The translations under genes were made by a program, and so were the position numbers. Shown piece by piece: positions 1 to 15,138 of a stretch of DNA of 64,000 nt. How positions within the stretch are numbered: position 1 is the first letter of the stretch; the number at the start of each line of letters is the position of its first letter. Under the pieces are notes generated by a model. That model saw only the letters and a list, made by a program, of their open reading frames with translations, made no database searches and was not told the origin of the DNA. The stretch is from Carnegiea gigantea (lineage: Eukaryota; Streptophyta; Magnoliopsida; Caryophyllales; Cactaceae). The stretch covers positions 62,001-126,000 of the forward strand of contig JAKOGI010001951.1 of the NCBI GenBank assembly GCA_029747015.1, written 5' to 3'.

Positions 1-206
1 TCAAAAATTATGTGTTTTGTTGTAATCTAGCTACCAAATTAAAGACGATCAATATAATCGCTATATATATGTATACTCAAGAAATGAAAACCACAATAGC
101 TAGTAAATCAAACATGCCAATGATAAGATTACTACACTGCTGTCATCTTGGAGATCGATGCAGATAGCTAGAGTGGTAAAAAGGGAGGCATGGGCACGTT
201 ACGTAC

Positions 207-335
207 CTTGTCAGAAAGTCGAGCATTGTGGAGCTCAGGAAGAAGTTGGTGCAACTTGGAAACAAGATCTTGAATCTGATCATCTGAAATTCTGGACCCT
301 CCGGATTGTCTAGACCGTGACCTTCTGCTAGACAT
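207..335 (-). CDS. PRE: PRE/ILI-type atypical HLH protein, first exon only (partial)
   Basis: The ATG at 335 (minus strand) opens a 43-codon exon beginning [10 protein letters not shown] and continuing through [20 protein letters not shown], the first helix of the PACLOBUTRAZOL RESISTANCE / ILI / KIDARI family. It ends at a GT donor (AAG|GTACGT) after residue 43. The second exon (loop and helix 2) is not found in bases 1-206, so the gene runs off the left edge. Family members are about 90-105-residue HLH proteins lacking the DNA-binding basic region; they sequester other bHLH factors and promote cell elongation downstream of brassinosteroid, gibberellin and light. The sense-strand leader is pyrimidine-rich. 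A second PRE-type gene lies about 10 kb to the right in the opposite orientation. The family call is firm; the exact PRE number is not determinable. Confidence 0.88.
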
Positions 336-578
336 GTTATATTCTTGGATTCTCTTTCTCTAATGTGTTTGCTTAAGCTAGTTAAGTAGTATTCCTGTAT
401 GATTAAGAAGCAATGATCAGGGAAGTCTTTGGATCGATGGACAGCCTAGGAACAATATATACAATGTGAGAGATGGGATAAAGTATGGGGGAACAGATGG
501 TTAGTGATAGCTATCCGGCTATTACTGAAGCTTGCAACTAGAGCTCAAGTGGCTGCTGCCTGTGGAGTGTTTTTGTAG

Positions 579-662
579 GGAAAAAGGGAGGGGAGGAGAG
601 TTGGTGAAGACTGAAGATAAGTCATGCATATATGTATATATGGAAAAAGGGAGGGGAGGAGA
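579..662. repeat. 21-bp perfect direct repeat in the PRE leader/promoter
   Basis: The purine string GGAAAAAGGGAGGGGAGGAG plus one A occurs at 579-599 and again at 642-662. On the sense strand of the PRE gene these are polypyrimidine tracts 240-330 bases upstream of the ATG, so they fall in its leader or proximal promoter. Confidence 0.8.
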
Positions 663-934
663 TTTTAAATTCCTAGGGTTAGAACAAGATTCTAGAGATT
701 GGCCATTTTAAAACTCCAGTAGCCAGCCAGCCACTTCCTTCTGCTATGAGTTATCGACTTGAGGTGGGCTTCATCATATAGGTGGACTATGTGTGAAGAG
801 AGAGATTGACTAGTACAAATTTTTATTTTGAGCTACTGCTTTTTTTATTAAGCGTGTCAGTGTTTTCACAGTTCACTCAATACCATGCACGGCCAGTTTA
901 ATTTCTTGCAGCTTTTACGGTTAATTAGAACTAT

Positions 935-940
<6 letters not shown>

Positions 941-1009
<69 letters not shown>
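941..1009. repeat. (TA)n microsatellite, about 69 bp
   Basis: Uninterrupted alternating AT. Confidence 0.95.
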
Positions 1010-1011
<2 letters not shown>

Positions 1012-1396
1012 ACTATCTTACTTTCAAATACTAATTGAAATTTTCTCCAAGGAAAATTATCCTTTAGTTTTAAATATATACTAACTTAAATTCCCTGCAA
1101 AAAAGATCATCCGTGAGTTCTTTCATGATTGAAACTTTGATTTTTGACTTTTTAATTTATGAGTAGATAAAAAACTAACAGATATTGATGTGTCTAATAT
1201 TTTAGTTTTTTAACGGCCTGTTATTTGTGAATTTTGCTCATGAACAATCGTAATAAGTTGAGAATTTTAATTCTTTACTTACTAGCCTTTTAAGCAATAT
1301 TCCTAATGACTTTGTTTGTTTTATACTATTTCCAAAAATTAATTTTAAAATTTGTTACACAAACTCTCTCCTTAATTTGTGATACACTTAAGGTTT

Positions 1397-1427
<31 letters not shown>
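1397..1427. repeat. (TG)n(GA)n compound microsatellite
   Basis: A short TG run leads directly into eleven GA units. Confidence 0.9.
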
Positions 1428-1428
<1 letters not shown>

Positions 1429-2666
1429 GAATTCTCTGGAAATCGATGCTTTTTTTAGGTGACTTAATTGAAGTAAATGGTGATAGTTCCAAGGAGAAAG
1501 AGGAGTGAAAGGTGTTGGCTTTAACTTGTGATAGAAAACATATACGTTTCATTACATTAAATTAATCATGAATTTAGTGGTCTGTATTGAAGCCCGTGGA
1601 GAAGTGACATTGCTCCTCGTTATCCCGTTGGGAATGCAACAACACATTCAAAGTTTTCAAGTTTGACTAACTAATGTGTTGAATATAATGCTTCACTCCA
1701 AATTTTCCCTTCAATGACTGTGGCATCCATCCACCGCTTCAAACACAACGTAACTACTCCAGCTAGGTTTCATCCAGCCTTATTTCAAAGCTTAATAAAG
1801 AACAAATAGATCACACTTACTTAAGATATATACATTTGATTTTAATTCATGCTAAAAATATAAGTTGTTAGGTTCTACTGGAATCACGCATTGAAAGATG
1901 CTGGAATCATCAAAATGGACAGCCGGTTCGGATATAACTGATATAACTACAGTGATTAACATAATAACATTCACATATGAGTCATGTTAACAAAAAAAGT
2001 TTTGTTGATGAATGAAAGTACTAATCCTTTTCCTTAAATCAAACGGCTATCCTTCAGCTTTCCATCATTATGAAAGTAGGAGATTAGATCTTTATACCAA
2101 CTTTTAAATTAAGAACATACTTGAAGCGATAGTTCTTTTACAACATGCACAACTGTGTCTATTTGATCCTTTGCCCTACTTTCGTATATGCTAATTCTGG
2201 AGAAAAGCTGCACCAACTCATGCTAAAACAATTTGGCAATAAAATGCAGAGTCTCATCATGAAAGTCGAAAGATAAGATCAGATTCAAGGATAAATATTA
2301 AAATAAGTCAAGCATAACAAGTCGTTACATATTTAGTATGATATTTGTTGATGTAAGTATGATTTCTATATTAATTAATATTTATTTGATTTAGACATGA
2401 TTGTTGACAATTTCTGACACGTGGTATCAGTAGTATTATGCACCGTCCAACGTGATAGCTGATTATCAGATTAGCATAATTAAGCATAAAGATTTGGTCA
2501 TTTTGGGATGCTGGATTTTCTAATAATTTTGCGAAATGGCTAACCTGACTATAATTTAAATCGTATATCAAGTCACTTTGCCTTCCATGGAACAGTCAGC
2601 TTGACTAATAACTCTATCAATACGCACAAGGTGACACAAATAACAATCAATCCACACATTAATTTA

Positions 2667-3077
2667 GGAGGTGTTTGATAACAACTATTTGGGAAAAAAT
2701 AATTGTTTGGGAGAATTTTAGCTGCTTCGATCAAATCAAATAGTTAAATGATGTTTGGTAAACATCTGTTTGGTCCCAACAAACTCTTTTTGAAAAAGCT
2801 ATTCTCATTAGTCTTTTGAGAAGAGCTTTTTATGAAAATAACATAATTATCCATAAGTTTGAAAAAATTACACATATTTCATTAAAAACTAATTCATAAA
2901 TAAGAGTATAAAGGAAAATTTTGCCAAAATATTTTTTAAAAACAGCTAGTTTTTGCCAAATACTTTTTCTGAAAACAGCTAATTCAAACAGTCAATATAA
3001 ATAACTCATTAAAATAGCTAACAGCTAATAGCTAATACAAACAACTAATATTTAACATCTATTTGTCAAATAGAACC
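2667..3077. mobile_element. MITE-like element, probable PIF/Harbinger (Tourist) type, 411 bp
   Basis: The ends are imperfect inverted repeats: GGAGGTGTTTGATAA at the left, and GGTTCTATTTGACAA as the reverse complement of the right end (10 of 15 match). Both sides are flanked by TTA, the 3-bp target duplication typical of PIF/Harbinger elements. The interior is AT-rich with short AGCTAATAGCTAA-type repeats and has no coding capacity. The 3-bp flank is weak evidence alone; it is the combination with inverted ends and typical MITE composition that supports the call. A hAT assignment is the alternative. Confidence 0.55.
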
Positions 3078-4559
3078 TTAAGCAGTTATACCTGGTTCTT
3101 TTTACAATATAAATTAGAAACTGTCCATTATATATATATTTTTTCCTTTTTTCTTGTGGCAGCGTGCATCGCGGAGAACATGATGTTGATCTAGAGAGAC
3201 AGCGAAGACTGCGCTTAACCTCACGATGTTCAATTCTTTTTAGTTTTTTTTGGTTTCTGAGATAATCAATTAACGAGTTTTCCAAGAAATTCTCTTGATT
3301 TTATTATGTACATGTTCCCATGATGGACTTCTTTGTTTGATTATTTCCCAAATGAAAAGGTTCTCGCATTGTAGTTAGTATTTTATTCTTAATTGTTATG
3401 TACTAGTGTACCTACTAGTTAATTTTATTGAGCCCTTTTGCAACATGAGCACTGCCACTAGCTGATTTATTAAGTCTAAGTCATCTAAGACTTTTAGGTC
3501 TAAATTAATACTAATTATTTGTGTAGTTTTTTAATTAATGACGTCGGTGAGTAGAAGACATTATTCCTTAAAGTGATATAATTCGTTTAATTGCTCTTTG
3601 ATAGTTCTCAATTTTCCAAATCAAGCTACAATATTGCACAAAAGACCATAATAAATATGTAGGGCAAGTAGAACACAGTAAAACTCATCTTTTAAAATTT
3701 TCATAGAATTAATCCATTTGCATGCTATCAAAATCTTTCTTATTTAGAATCCTTTTATTGCTCGATCTAGACCCTCACTTACACTAGTTGTCATATTGTA
3801 CTCCCTGTAGTAAACGACTTTGGAGCTGTTTTGTAGCATAGGCATTATAAACTTGACGTACATGCATGCCGTCGTGATTAATGGTTTTGATCTCCACCCA
3901 TTTGCATATATATAAAGTTTATTGTGACAATCAAGTTGCGACTGTATAAATATTGCAAATTGGAGCTACTTAATTAGATTATGGATCCGTAAACGGAGCA
4001 CGCCTGACACATTAAGTTGGAATAACTCTATTGGCTAGCTAGCGCACATCTCAGGGACCAAAAACTGCTGAATGTTATGAGCAATGACTCATAGATGGAA
4101 CGTTTCCGATATGAACATAATCATAGACATAGCCCTCCTAAACGATCATGCAACCCTTAAAACATTATTATGCAGTACTAAGTTATTCAACTTACATTCA
4201 TGGGAAGCATGATATTTGAAACTAGGTATATAGGAGTACAAAAAGGTCGACTATCTCATAGGTATCTATATATCATGTAACTAGAATTGTTCAAAATAAC
4301 CGAATAATGGCGCTTGAAATGGGGCCGCTTGTACACTATCAGGCCCCACCATCACAATAGCGGAGTGGAGTCCACAAGGATGTTTGGTCCAACTGCCAGC
4401 CCAATGGCCAGTCCTCAGAGCCCAAACCTTACGCGAGGCGGCAATCCAAGTCCAACAACCATCACAGTAATTTGAAATTTGAAATTCAAATTTCAAAATT
4501 ATATTCCAGAATTTGGCCCCTTTTGTAAATCGTTAACGGCTACCAGCCTGCCTCCCAAC
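3078..4559. other. Gene-free spacer upstream of alpha-tubulin
   Basis: AT-rich DNA with no recognisable exon, RNA gene or repeat apart from short TA runs. Confidence 0.5.
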
Positions 4560-4600
4560 TTTATATCCCAAATTTTCGCAACAAAAGTTACAAAACCCTA
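4560..4600 (+). promoter_or_regulatory. Possible TATA element and telo-box of the tubulin gene
   Basis: TTTATATCCC at 4560-4569 could be the TATA box, about 130 bases before the ATG. AAAACCCTA at 4592-4600 is a telo-box, a motif frequent just after the start site of plant translation and cytoskeleton genes. Positions are visible; the function is inferred. Confidence 0.4.
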
Positions 4601-4699
4601 CTTTTGCATTTCTCACTCCTTATTCAACTCTCTCTATCTCATCGCTCACTTGCAGTCTCTGGTTCTGTTCATCTGAAGATCACCAATCAAGAGAAAAAA

Positions 4700-7127
<2,428 letters not shown>

Positions 7128-7781
7128 GTTGCTACTACTGAATCCAAAGTGGTCTCAACTGTTTGTTATATTTCTTTCTTTTGCTTCTAGTCCAATTCCT
7201 AAGAACTTACACCAATGGGGCTCATTGGTGAGTAAGTGTAGTTGGGTTAAACGCTAACTAGTAGTTACGAAGTTCAATGAAAACTGCATTAATCTTTTTC
7301 TTCAATTACCATGGCAATTATAGTTATAGTCTACTTTTCTTGCGTTCTTCTTGCACCTATCTTTCTGATAATGCAATTGTGAATGTGGTTGGTGGTGACA
7401 TGGGATTTTCTGAGCTTATCTTCTCAAGCAGTCTAACTACTGCTCACTCAGAACCGGGACAGGACATTGGGATCACTGCAAAGATGATGTGTGCAGATGC
7501 TGCAGTTTTTGTTCTTATATTCATAGACTTTAAGATTCTCTTCCGTCCTTTTCAGCGTTGTTGATGCATGCAACGGAGTCAGGATTGCATGTGACGCTTT
7601 TGCTTGTCAATCTCCCTAAATAAGATTGAGAGGTACTTGTCATCGCAGTTTCTCTTTTTCACTTGCTCGCCAGTTTTGTACCTCCCTGACGTTTCTTTTC
7701 AGCCTTCAATTCACTCAGCCATACCATTTTCTTACTGTTTTTTTTTCCACCGGTTTTTCTTATGTCTAATACTCTCCCTCC

Positions 7782-7863
7782 TTGGGTGGTAAGATGAACC
7801 ATCTAGTTGAAGGCAAATTCTTATATGCTCCAGAGAGGCTTTGGGTGGTAAGATGAACCATCT
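7782..7863. repeat. 23-bp perfect direct repeat
   Basis: TTGGGTGGTAAGATGAACCA plus TCT is present at 7782-7804 and 7841-7863, a 59-base period, about 650 bases past the tubulin stop. Confidence 0.85.
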
Positions 7864-8488
7864 CGCTCGTGATGCTTTAAAACCCAAAATGTGGACTCAG
7901 AGATCACAATCCTTGAGTTAGTAGGTTGTAATAGTTGAAAATTCTATTGAAAATTGAAAGATGAGTAAATTAACTGTCCCTGTAAGGGTGGGGAAGTAAT
8001 GTAGGCCACCTTTTTTGGGGTTTTGCTTCACTCGTTTTTCTTCAATACTTCGAGCTCAGATATTATAGAGTGAAAATGTCATTCTTGGCTATATATTAAC
8101 GAAATGTATACATTGGACAAGGATGGATGAGCTGGCAGAGTACATAATTAATTAAGGATTCGTACATTAATATAGACAAAGGGTACTATTAGAATTCATG
8201 AATGATTCAGACGTATGCATGGTACATGAATATGCTTCGAACAGTGGCGCATGAATGTACACTGGAATCTCAAACCAGGTTCAAACGAAGGATTGCGCAG
8301 CAGCCAATGTTCATGTTAAAAAACAACTCCTGTGGCATGTGGCTAGGTTATTGGACTAATAGTCAGCCTAGTTACTCAATTAGCTCAAATAATGAGATGT
8401 TACAACTTACAATTCACTTAATGGTGAAATTAAGCATGGCAAGAAATATGAATAATTGTACGCATTTTTTGAATGAGAACAACCCTAA

Positions 8489-8495
<7 letters not shown>

Positions 8496-8556
<61 letters not shown>
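8496..8556. repeat. (TA)n microsatellite
   Basis: About 60 bp of alternating TA preceded by GTGTGTG. Confidence 0.95.
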
Positions 8557-8558
<2 letters not shown>

Positions 8559-9824
8559 CAGTTTTGGTAATGGTGAACTTGACTCTTTACTCATTGTCTT
8601 ACATTTTTGATCTCTCATTTTGTTGTTCAAGGATGATGATTTTGAATATGACAAATTCTTAGACATGGTTCCAAAAATTAGTCAATTCTTACATGCAAAA
8701 TAAATGTAGAAGCTTAAACATGAATCTTAATAACTAATTTTGGCGCAAATGGTAAAGACTATCGTCATTAATTCAACAAAACTGTACACACGAATATACA
8801 TAAAAAAGCTTTGGATGAAAAATAAGAAATAGCAAGAAAAATGAATGGAAAAAAAAAAGAAACATAATTACATAAACAATTGAGGCTAAGAGTGAAGATC
8901 AAAATAATTAAAGCAAAACATCTCCATGTGAATATCAGACTACTGTACGTACTTTGACAAATGCGTGAATATGACTTAGCCTAACAAATTTATATGTGGT
9001 GCAATGGGATTTTGACCAAGACATTACATCGTGCACTCATTATCCCTCTCTTTCTGTGACGTAAAACTACAGTGATGCATTAATTTAAATTTAATCCAAA
9101 TTAAGACACAATGTTTCCAATTTGGTAGGGCAGATGGAAGTTTCAATTAATTTGCTCACATAGTTAATTATTTACCAGGACAAATTAAGCAGACAATTAG
9201 GTATCTTTCTGGTAGCAACTAACCATTTATTAGTGTAGCATAATACTTTAAACCTTTTCTTTACGTACGGCAGAGAATTAGTTTATTAGTCAAATTAAAG
9301 TCGCACAATATTTATAATAAATATCCGTCTTAAAAGAATATACAATTAAACAACCAAAAAAATTCTTATTTATAAAAATTAAAATTACATGTAGTCATAG
9401 ATCATATCCGATAACTCGATATTGATCTTTTGAAGGTCTACAACATAATCAAATTAAGGATATCAGCTCACTTTAAGCTGAAAAATCAAAAATTTTACCG
9501 AGTAAATTAAACTCTCCAAACGCAAGAGGTAGCACAACTCGTCAAATATAAGACAAATTAACTATTATAAAACGTTTTTTTGATGACTGAATTGACTATT
9601 ATAGATACAAAAAAGACAATGTATTAAAAGAAAAAATATAGACGAAATAATAAATTGACTGAAGCAAAAAGCCAAGAGTAACCCACAACCACACAAGGGA
9701 GACCAGATTCCATCACAGCAAGAACTTTGTGGTAGTTGAATTAGGACTTGGAAGATGCAAAGATGGTCTTTAATTTTACAAAACCATCTTTCTATCAAAG
9801 GACCCCCCTTCCCCAAACAAGACA

Positions 9825-9851
9825 CCCCCCCCCCCCAAAAAAAAAAAAAAA
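9825..9851. repeat. C12A15 composite homopolymer tract
   Basis: One of eleven C-then-A tracts in the window. Confidence 0.9.
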
Positions 9852-10227
9852 CCAGAAGGAAGAAAAAGACAAAAAGAGATAACTTGGGCCTAGAAATTAG
9901 GTGGGCCACGGTGTGCAACTGTTATGAAACATATGATCCCATATGTAAAACATTAATCTGAATAGAACAAAACTGTGGATTAATTAATTAGTTGCTCATC
10001 TAATAGTTATTAATTAATTAATGTCTTTCTTGTCTTTGTTTCCTTCCTCATATGATATATATACTCCCTCCATAGATGGCCTTCTGTGTCAAGCTAGTCA
10101 GCTATCCATCTTCCCTCCCTCCAGGCAAATTAAAGAGGAAGTGTAGCTGCCCTAGCTAGGCATAATTAACGTAGTTAATTAATTAACCAATCAAGATCGT
10201 ATTTTTTAGTTAATTAGTGGCATAATT

Positions 10228-11445
10228 ATGTCGTCGAGCCGAAGTAGTTCAGGAGCTTCATCTAGATGGGCGGCAACTACTAATCAAGGGAAGATTAGTG
10301 ATCTAATCTTCAAATTACAAGCTTTGCTGCCCGAGAGAGACCCAAGGCATTCAACGAGGGTATGTCTCAATATTATATATCTATCTAATTAACCTGGGTT
10401 GTGTAATTTGAGTCTGTTTCCCAGTAATTAAGCTTAAGGACTAGTGCATATATTGCATATTTATCTATCTGGCTTTTGGATATATAGTAATTAAGCTTAA
10501 GTACTAGTGATCCACCACCCCTCCTAAAACTATGGATTGAATCTAAAGTACTATGTAAGTAATGGTCGTCAATAGATGCGTTTAAATTAACCCCAACCTA
10601 GAACGTTCGATAAGCTAGGTAGGGGTACTTTCCTTGACAATTCTACTCGTATCGTAGTTAATTAGTTTAACATTGTAATTATGCTACATGAAGAACAACT
10701 GGCGTTCACAGTGAATTTCAACTATGCACAAAACATTTGCAATTCAACGCTAAGTTAGGTATTCTAATTCAAACTTCAATTTGTTATATACATATATATA
10801 TAGTACGTACTTTTAGAATACTTTAATTGAAACATCCAAATGCATGAGAGAGCAATATTTGTACAAAACTATACTACTAATACTGTGCATTCGACAAGTT
10901 ATCAATCCCAGTAACAATGACATACATTAATTAATTTTAAAGTAAGAATACACTGGGCAGGTGAATGGAATTTCAATTGTCAGTAACACTGTGCTATAAT
11001 TGAAAAAATAATCCAATCAAAAGTTTAAGGTTTGCTAGTACTAGCTCGAAGATATTAAGTAGTTGTTATATTGAATTTTGGAATACTCAATATTGTTGTA
11101 ACGCACGTCTTGCATTTTAAACGGATGTATAAATTAATTAAAGTCCCCTTACGTATTAATTATGCAGTGGCCGGTGAGATACTAAATCCTTAATTAGTGA
11201 ACTCTGGGTGGCTATTGTAGTAGCATATATACATGGTGATTGATGAAGACGATGTATTTTAGGTAACATCAACAGCAGCAATTATGAAAGAAGTGTGCAA
11301 TTACATCAGGAAGCTCCATGAAGAAGTGGATGATCTGAGCGATAAGCTATCTGAGCTACTGTCTTCTGCGGATGACAACAGCACTGTTGTTGACCCAGAT
11401 GCTCTCAGAACCCTTCTGGCTTTGCAGCCCAACCAGCTTAATTAG
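10228..11445 (+). CDS. PRE: PRE/ILI-type atypical HLH protein (104 aa, two exons)
   Basis: Exons 10228-10359 (44 codons) and 11263-11445 (61 codons with stop) are joined by a 903-base GT-AG intron at the position conserved in the family, between helix 1 plus loop and helix 2. The product starts [15 protein letters not shown]. Helix 1 is near residues 23-35 ([14 protein letters not shown]) and helix 2 at about 45-75, with the signature [22 protein letters not shown]. No basic DNA-binding region precedes helix 1, so it should act by heterodimerising with other (b)HLH proteins in growth control. It is longer than typical 90-95-residue PREs: the C-terminus carries about ten extra residues ending [10 protein letters not shown], and the loop motif ERDPRHSTR departs from the usual. 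It is therefore a diverged paralogue of the left-edge gene, transcribed away from it. Confidence 0.9.
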
Positions 11446-14400
11446 TCTGTCTCTTGTTTGGCTGATGTCAGGACAAAAACATGCATATATAAGTGAGGCA
11501 TGCAGTAGTTGGGAGGATGCCATTTAATTTTTGTCATGGTTAATTTAATTGGTGTAATATAGACATATTTTTTATGGATCGTACAGTCAGAGCGAGGATA
11601 GTAGTTACGTTGGATAAATCTCCATCTCTCTCTCTCTAAGTCATTCTCTGAAAGGAAATATTGTTCTGAATTAATAAGACGAAAGAAGCAAGTTTAGAAA
11701 TGGCAAATTGGACGAGAAAAGATGTTGGATTTTTCGTGGCAGGAGTCCGAGTCCACATTTCAATGATTAATTTAATACCAAACGTAGACAAATAAATAAG
11801 TTTAAGTGACCATCGAACATGATGTGAAAAAAGGCTCTATTATATTGGAGCACCCATTACTTTAGATATATACTCTTTTCTTGGATTTTTGCTGAATTCA
11901 ATCTTTTCATTACCATAATAAATTAATAATTAGTCTAATATTAGCTCCTATTAGCTAAGCCACATTCAGACATTTTTCAATTTTTTATTGTGCTGCTTCT
12001 CTGGTACTTGACTATGATCAACTCTAATTTCGTAATTTGCAACACGAACAACTTATTTAGAGGATATTGGAAGAGACTGATAACAAATATGAACACAAAT
12101 TAAGAGGTAATTAATTTATTCTTTTTTCATATATAGATCAAATTGTCAAACACTAATAGAAAGAGTGGGATTAATTAATTAATTTCAAAATGTACAATAT
12201 ATATAGAGAGGTTAATATAGAGTGCATGATTGGGTGTTAAAATGAGACTAGTACGACACACATTTAACTGCAAAGCAGAGAAAATATATTTGACTTAACT
12301 TTTAAAATTAGATATTCCTACAATGAGAAATTGTTGGTATTATGGTGTGGTCATTCTCGACTGTTTATCCTTGGTTTTTTTCTATAAAATGTTTTCACAA
12401 AATTCTTTTTTGTAGGTCTCTTGAAATCAACATCTCGATCTATGGGTAGAGATGCTTGTAGAGGTAAGATTGCGTACATCTGGATCTCCCCAGATCCCGC
12501 AAAAGTAGGACCTACTCTGAGAGATGGTGTTGTTATTATATGGTATGGTACGTCGGTAAGGGCATGCATTATTTAAAAAATTGGGGAAAATTTTCTTAAT
12601 ATAGTTTGGTCAAGAAAGTAGTTTTGCAAGGACGATTAGTCAACCGTGCATAACCGACTAATTAACTTCATAACAACTTAATAATAATAGTAGAATGGAC
12701 CCGTTCACGTGCTGGTTATCTAGCTCAATTCAAGTCCCAAAAAATTCACTGTAAAATCGTGGACGTATTCATGGGTCATTCAATCAAACACGTGACCTTC
12801 AAGCAGATGGATTACGCTTAGTGGATTGGCCCGATATTGGTCAACCGAACCGATTAAAGTCTATTGGCTTTATCAATTTGTGAATCAACCCGACAACCCT
12901 GCTCCTTTCCCGCCCTCTTCCTCAAAAGAAAAAGAAAAAAGAGAAAAAAGAAAAGAAAATTAATTCCAGGTCGGTTGACTTCAAAGTCTTCATCAAGCGA
13001 CTTTGTTTTCCACTCCTCCTTAGGATTAATTACATTTTCATTGGTAGGTGTTTTCCCTCTATCTCTATCGAGATAGAGTTTGATAACTTTCTTGGATGAA
13101 TTTGAGTTTGTGAATTTAGTACTTTTTATCTTTAATTCACGTACGCATATAAAGGCTTAATCATACGCACAACGACTCTTCCGCATTCATATTATGTGCA
13201 AGCTGGTGACGTCAAAAGTTTGCATTTTTGTTTATTTGATCATATAAGACCTTATCTTGCACAACATTTGTAATAACACATACACGGGTAAAACTAATTA
13301 GCAACTTGTTTTATATAAAAGAGAAGCTTGTATTGAGTGTTGAATTTTACATATAAATAAGGTCTTAAGTAAATTAAGTAGGCGAATAATGTACGTAAGT
13401 TCAAGTTGTGTTTAAACCTAAAATTAGTTGGCATCGTGTGAAGCTATCTCGCTTTCAGATAATCCAACAAAAATTATAGCATCAGAAATCTGCTTTAACC
13501 CATGCTTGATGAGGCCTTTCTAATAACGCCCATTGAATATTTTGGCAAATACTTAAGACAACTATACTTGTTTTTTTAATCCCTCTTTGAAAGGGTTATA
13601 TGGCTGCGCCCTTTAGCGCTTAGCCTTCCAAGCATGCTTGAATCAAAGTTCACATGAATAGGTATGATTTCAACAACATGCTAATTACTTATGAGTTGTG
13701 AGATCCAAGTTTAGGAGATCAAGACTCTTTGTTTAAATTAAATCCCACCTTTTTAGCAATAGAAAACCAAGCACATTGCATCAAAAAGCAACCAAAAAAG
13801 AAGAAGAATGGATTATATTGTAAAGTTCCCCCCTTCCCTTTTTTTGAAGGTTTGGAATGGACATAAAAGAATAGCAATGAGGATTGAGCTTTTATTCACT
13901 TTTGCATACTTTTATTTATTATTATTTCTTATATGTTTGGTAGGGAAAAGTGAGAAATCAAGAGAGCAAGGCAGGAATAAAATGGGTGGATCTAATTTTT
14001 TTTTAAAAAAATATAGGGGAATATATGTGAAAACAAAATTGGTGGTGATTAATGAGCATAAGCTTATTAATGTTGCAGTATTGCACAATCATCATCTAAC
14101 CGCGCTATTAATTTATCATTGTTAACTTTGCAAAGACTTTTCTGACAATACATCTGTTCTGTAGTTTGATTAATTTGCACAACTAAAAACAAATTAGTGG
14201 TTTTAGATTGTATTTATCCTGGCTTTAATTGGTGGCCCCTTTCAGTTCTTGCCACGGTTAGTTCTATCATGCCCCCCCCCCCCCCCCTTTAATCCACACT
14301 CCATTTTCATTTGTTGGTCATGTTGAATACAATCAGAACAAGTTAGTAAAACATTTGTAAACTATCGTTTTCCGTCCCTGTTATATCCTTCCAACTCTAT

Positions 14401-14579
14401 TCACGATAATGATGCCTCTATAAAATACAGAAATGCTATTACTATCCAGTAAATTCATATTTTTTTTTTTTTGGATGGAACGTAATAATTGATTATTATG
14501 TGTAAAATGATATACATATTGCTACATGTATCTTAGTTCAAAAATTATAGTACCATGTATTAAATTAAAAAAAGATGGT
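11446..14579. other. Gene-free region, left part
   Basis: The PRE 3' UTR and AT-rich spacer. It contains a SINE/RTE-like fragment near 12.4 kb, a C16 run at 14272-14287 followed by TTT, and no recognisable exon. Confidence 0.5.
12421..12541 (+). mobile_element. Degraded SINE / RTE-LINE 3'-end fragment
   Basis: The stretch GGTAAGATTGCGTACATCTG followed by CCCCAGATCCCGC and ending near TGGTGTTGTTATTAT resembles the 3' region shared by plant Au/TS-type SINEs and RTE LINEs (GGTAAGGCTGCGTACA, CCCCAGACCCC, then a TTG-rich tail). The 5' promoter part is not recognisable, so it is a fragment. Confidence 0.55.
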
Positions 14580-14872
14580 ATTACTAAATAGTGAGAGGGT
14601 ATTATTATCATTACTCGTAAAACTGTGTAAGATCACCTTTAGCCACTATCTTTCACAATTATAAAATTATGCATATTATACGTTTTCACGGGTAGGATTG
14701 ATATGATTGAAGTGTCATTTGTATTTGTCGGTGTAGCCGACGAATGTTAGAGATTTGCAATTGATAATTAATCGTAATTATTAAAATTTTGAATATTTTG
14801 AATTATATAATGTACTAATTTAGATTAAAGTAAGGCATTTAAAAATATCTTATAGTGAGCCATGTATCATCC
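14580..14872 (-). repeat. Dispersed repeat, copy C (unclassified, MITE-like)
   Basis: Its reverse complement aligns along most of its length with copies at 25225-25485 and 38070-38340. Shared blocks in order are TGATACATGGCTCAC, TAATAATTACGATTAATTAT, AAATGACACTTCAAT, and GTATAATATGCAT. No coding capacity. Boundaries are approximate. Confidence 0.65.
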
Positions 14873-15138
14873 TCCTAGTTAATGATAGCATTAAGGATAA
14901 TTTTTTAGTAGACCTTTAAACTGGCAATTGTTAGAGGAACGTTGTATAAACTGGCTCCCCTTGCCTGCGTAGTAGCCTGGTGCTGCCATCTCTCTCTCTC
15001 TCGCTCGCTCCCCCGTCATTCATTCATTCGCTCTCGTTTCTCTGTCTTTCCAGAAGTACAACCGACAATCAAAATAAGGCTTCGCCATTCCATTACTGTT
15101 GTCAATTTCCATTGGAATGAAATGATGAAATGATTCCG

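Larger units (their letters stand above)
336..2666. other. Gene-free upstream region of the PRE gene
   Basis: No coding exon recognised. It holds the putative PRE promoter and leader (336 to about 900), a long (TA)n tract, a (TG)n(GA)n tract and otherwise AT-rich unique-looking sequence. Confidence 0.6.
7128..10227. other. Gene-free region between tubulin and the second PRE gene
   Basis: It starts with the tubulin 3' UTR and holds a direct repeat, a (TA)n tract and a C12A15 tract. A (TA)n-encoded Ile-Tyr open frame near 8.5 kb is an artefact. The last 200 bases, with TATATATACTCCC near 10055, are probably the promoter and leader of the downstream PRE gene. Confidence 0.55.

Noticed and set aside
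8430..8666. Ile-Tyr repeat frames, also near 34.5 and 39.7 kb
   Set aside because: They are translations of (TA)n microsatellites.
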